From the NCBI RefSeq assembly GCF_020012125.1, contig NZ_JAIFAG010000001.1, positions 1,612,001 through 1,676,000 on the forward strand: a stretch of DNA of 64,000 bases, in the 5' to 3' direction. Under the pieces are notes generated by a model that worked only from the letters and a program-made list of their open reading frames with translations, did not search any database and was not told the DNA's origin. Position 1 is the first letter of the stretch, and the number at the start of each line of letters is the position of its first letter. Position numbers and translations under genes: made by a program. This document shows positions 63,012-64,000 of this stretch, piece by piece. The stretch comes from Hymenobacter psoromatis (lineage in GTDB: Bacteria > Bacteroidota > Bacteroidia > Cytophagales > Hymenobacteraceae).

Positions 63012-64000
63012 TTACACCTTCACGGCGGCTCGCTCGGCGCGGATGGCTTCCACGGGCACGGGGTCTTGGGCCTGCTCAGGCGGGTCGCGCAGCAGGTCGT
63101 GGGTAGCGGTCGCGGGCTTAACGGTGAGCGGGACTTTCTCGATGGCTACATCGCTGGTATCGAGACCGAAGAGCTGCTGGTCGGAGATGGCGAAGCGGTT
63201 GACGAAGAAGTAGCCGTTCAGGATAAAGCGCTCCTTGAAGCTAAGCTGATTATCATAGCTAAGCACTTTTTCGAGCACCACAAAGCGGAAATCGCCAGGC
63301 ATCTGGTAGCGGGCCAGCGAGTCGTAGCGCGAGGTAATGTCGATTTCACCTTCCTTACCCATCTGCTCCAGTACGCGGCGGAATAGCAGATTAAGGCGCG
63401 GCTGCACCCGGAAGCCCAGCTTAAAATTAATCTTGTAGGCCACGCCGGGCACTAGTTCTTCCACCGAATAGCGGGTCGAGTACGGGTCCGTGAGGATGCT
63501 CATGTTGATGAACCAGTAGCGGTCAGCGCGTTTGGGCTGCTTGCGCAGGATGGAATACATGATTTCGTTTTCCAGCTCGCCGGGCTTCTTGCTGTGGGTG
63601 AGGTACACGAGGTTGCTGGCGTATTTGGTCACCGACTCATCCTGGCTCAATTCGAGGAGGGTAGGCTTGGTGCCGGCCACCGACACCAGGGTCAGCAGGC
63701 TGTTCTTGATTTCGCGGCCGCGGTAGCCCACGTACATCATAAAAATCAGGCCCCACTCGAAGACCAGGATGCCCAGCCGGTTGAGCAGCTTGGTGACGTT
63801 GGCAATAAGAAAGGACATTTCGACGGTGAAAAAGACCAGCATGAGCAGCCCCACCACCGGCACTGCCCAATGCTTGACGCCGCGCAGGTACTGCGACAGC
63901 AAGATGCTGGTCATCAGCATGGCCACCGTGATGCTGAAGCCGTAGGCCGCCGTCATGGCCTCCGACGTTTTAAACCAAAGCTGCACGCACACGCAGCCAA
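63012..64000 (-). CDS. kup: KUP family potassium transporter, C-terminal part
   Basis: The frame is open to the end of the window (the residues before the first Met codon are in frame), so the N-terminal half lies beyond 64000. WFKTSEAMTAAYGFSITVAMLMTSILL is the Kup helix-10 region, followed by two more helices (HWAVPVVGLLMLVFFTVEMSFLIANVTKLL, WGLIFMMYVGYRG) and a long cytosolic domain (SNLVYLTHSKKPGELENEIMYSIL, DRYWFINMSILTDPY). A K+/H+ symporter in the inner membrane. Confidence 0.92.
   Translation of the reverse strand, partial: GCVCVQLWFKTSEAMTAAYGFSITVAMLMTSILLSQYLRGVKHWAVPVVGLLMLVFFTVEMSFLIANVTKLLNRLGILVFEWGLIFMMYVGYRGREIKNSLLTLVSVAGTKPTLLELSQDESVTKYASNLVYLTHSKKPGELENEIMYSILRKQPKRADRYWFINMSILTDPYSTRYSVEELVPGVAYKINFKLGFRVQPRLNLLFRRVLEQMGKEGEIDITSRYDSLARYQMPGDFRFVVLEKVLSYDNQLSFKERFILNGYFFVNRFAISDQQLFGLDTSDVAIEKVPLTVKPATATHDLLRDPPEQAQDPVPVEAIRAERAAVKV

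Overview
The window looks like chromosomal core DNA from a GC-rich member of the Bacteroidota, most like Hymenobacter (Cytophagales). Supporting signs are two secreted proteins carrying type IX secretion C-terminal sorting domains (one type A, one type B), a short primary sigma factor, Bacteroidetes promoters (TTG, about 19-20 bp, TAnnTTTG), few Shine-Dalgarno sequences, a bacillithiol deacetylase, paired topoisomerase IV genes, and many proteins of Hymenobacter-like composition. The genus is an inference from these features and from memory; no search was run.

Layout. 1-5.9 kb: 3' end of a lactonase-fold gene, an S41 peptidase, ligA, a small membrane protein bracketed by hairpin repeats, and a split hypothetical gene. 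5.9-16.9 kb: a cytochrome oxidase subunit III-like protein, the two T9SS cargo proteins (an adhesin-like protein and an M1 peptidase), small hypotheticals, an NlpC/P60 hydrolase, an M61 peptidase, and a 630-base gap with a 23-codon ORF behind an exceptional Shine-Dalgarno sequence and a structured, terminated region. 16.9-27.3 kb: two DUF421 paralogues with zinc-ribbon-like tails, a GH1-like glycosidase with an RmlD-like reductase, tryptophan 2,3-dioxygenase family protein, SdaAB, a TolC/adaptor pair and a PAP2 phosphatase. 27.2-33.6 kb: a stand-alone one-module NRPS (C-A-PCP-TE; the A-domain pocket reads as glycine) and a DnaQ/GIY-YIG fusion nuclease. 33.9-43.1 kb: a hypothetical gene, a DUF2383-like protein, an AI-2E transporter, parE-parC and a TPR protein. 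43.2-49.5 kb: beta-carbonic anhydrase, a frameshifted SulP transporter, a histidine kinase/response regulator pair and a TPR lipoprotein. 49.6-64 kb: translation and RNA genes (thrS, infC-rpmI-rplT, tRNA-Met, rpsO-pnp, rpoD), an LptF/G permease, trxB, an M23/LysM hydrolase, bshB1 and the 3' end of kup.

The carbonic anhydrase, SulP transporter and two-component system suggest a bicarbonate or sulfate uptake locus, but the transporter frame is broken at a run of seven G/C within a GGGGTAG motif. That motif recurs across the window in more than one reading frame and in spacers.

The most striking feature not explained by the genes is a large set of long, nearly perfect inverted repeats (19-44 bp arms, at least seventeen loci, several sequence families). 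They sit in intergenic spaces, sometimes touching start or stop codons and once splitting the rpmI-rplT ribosomal operon. No transposase, CRISPR array, rRNA operon or prophage was found.
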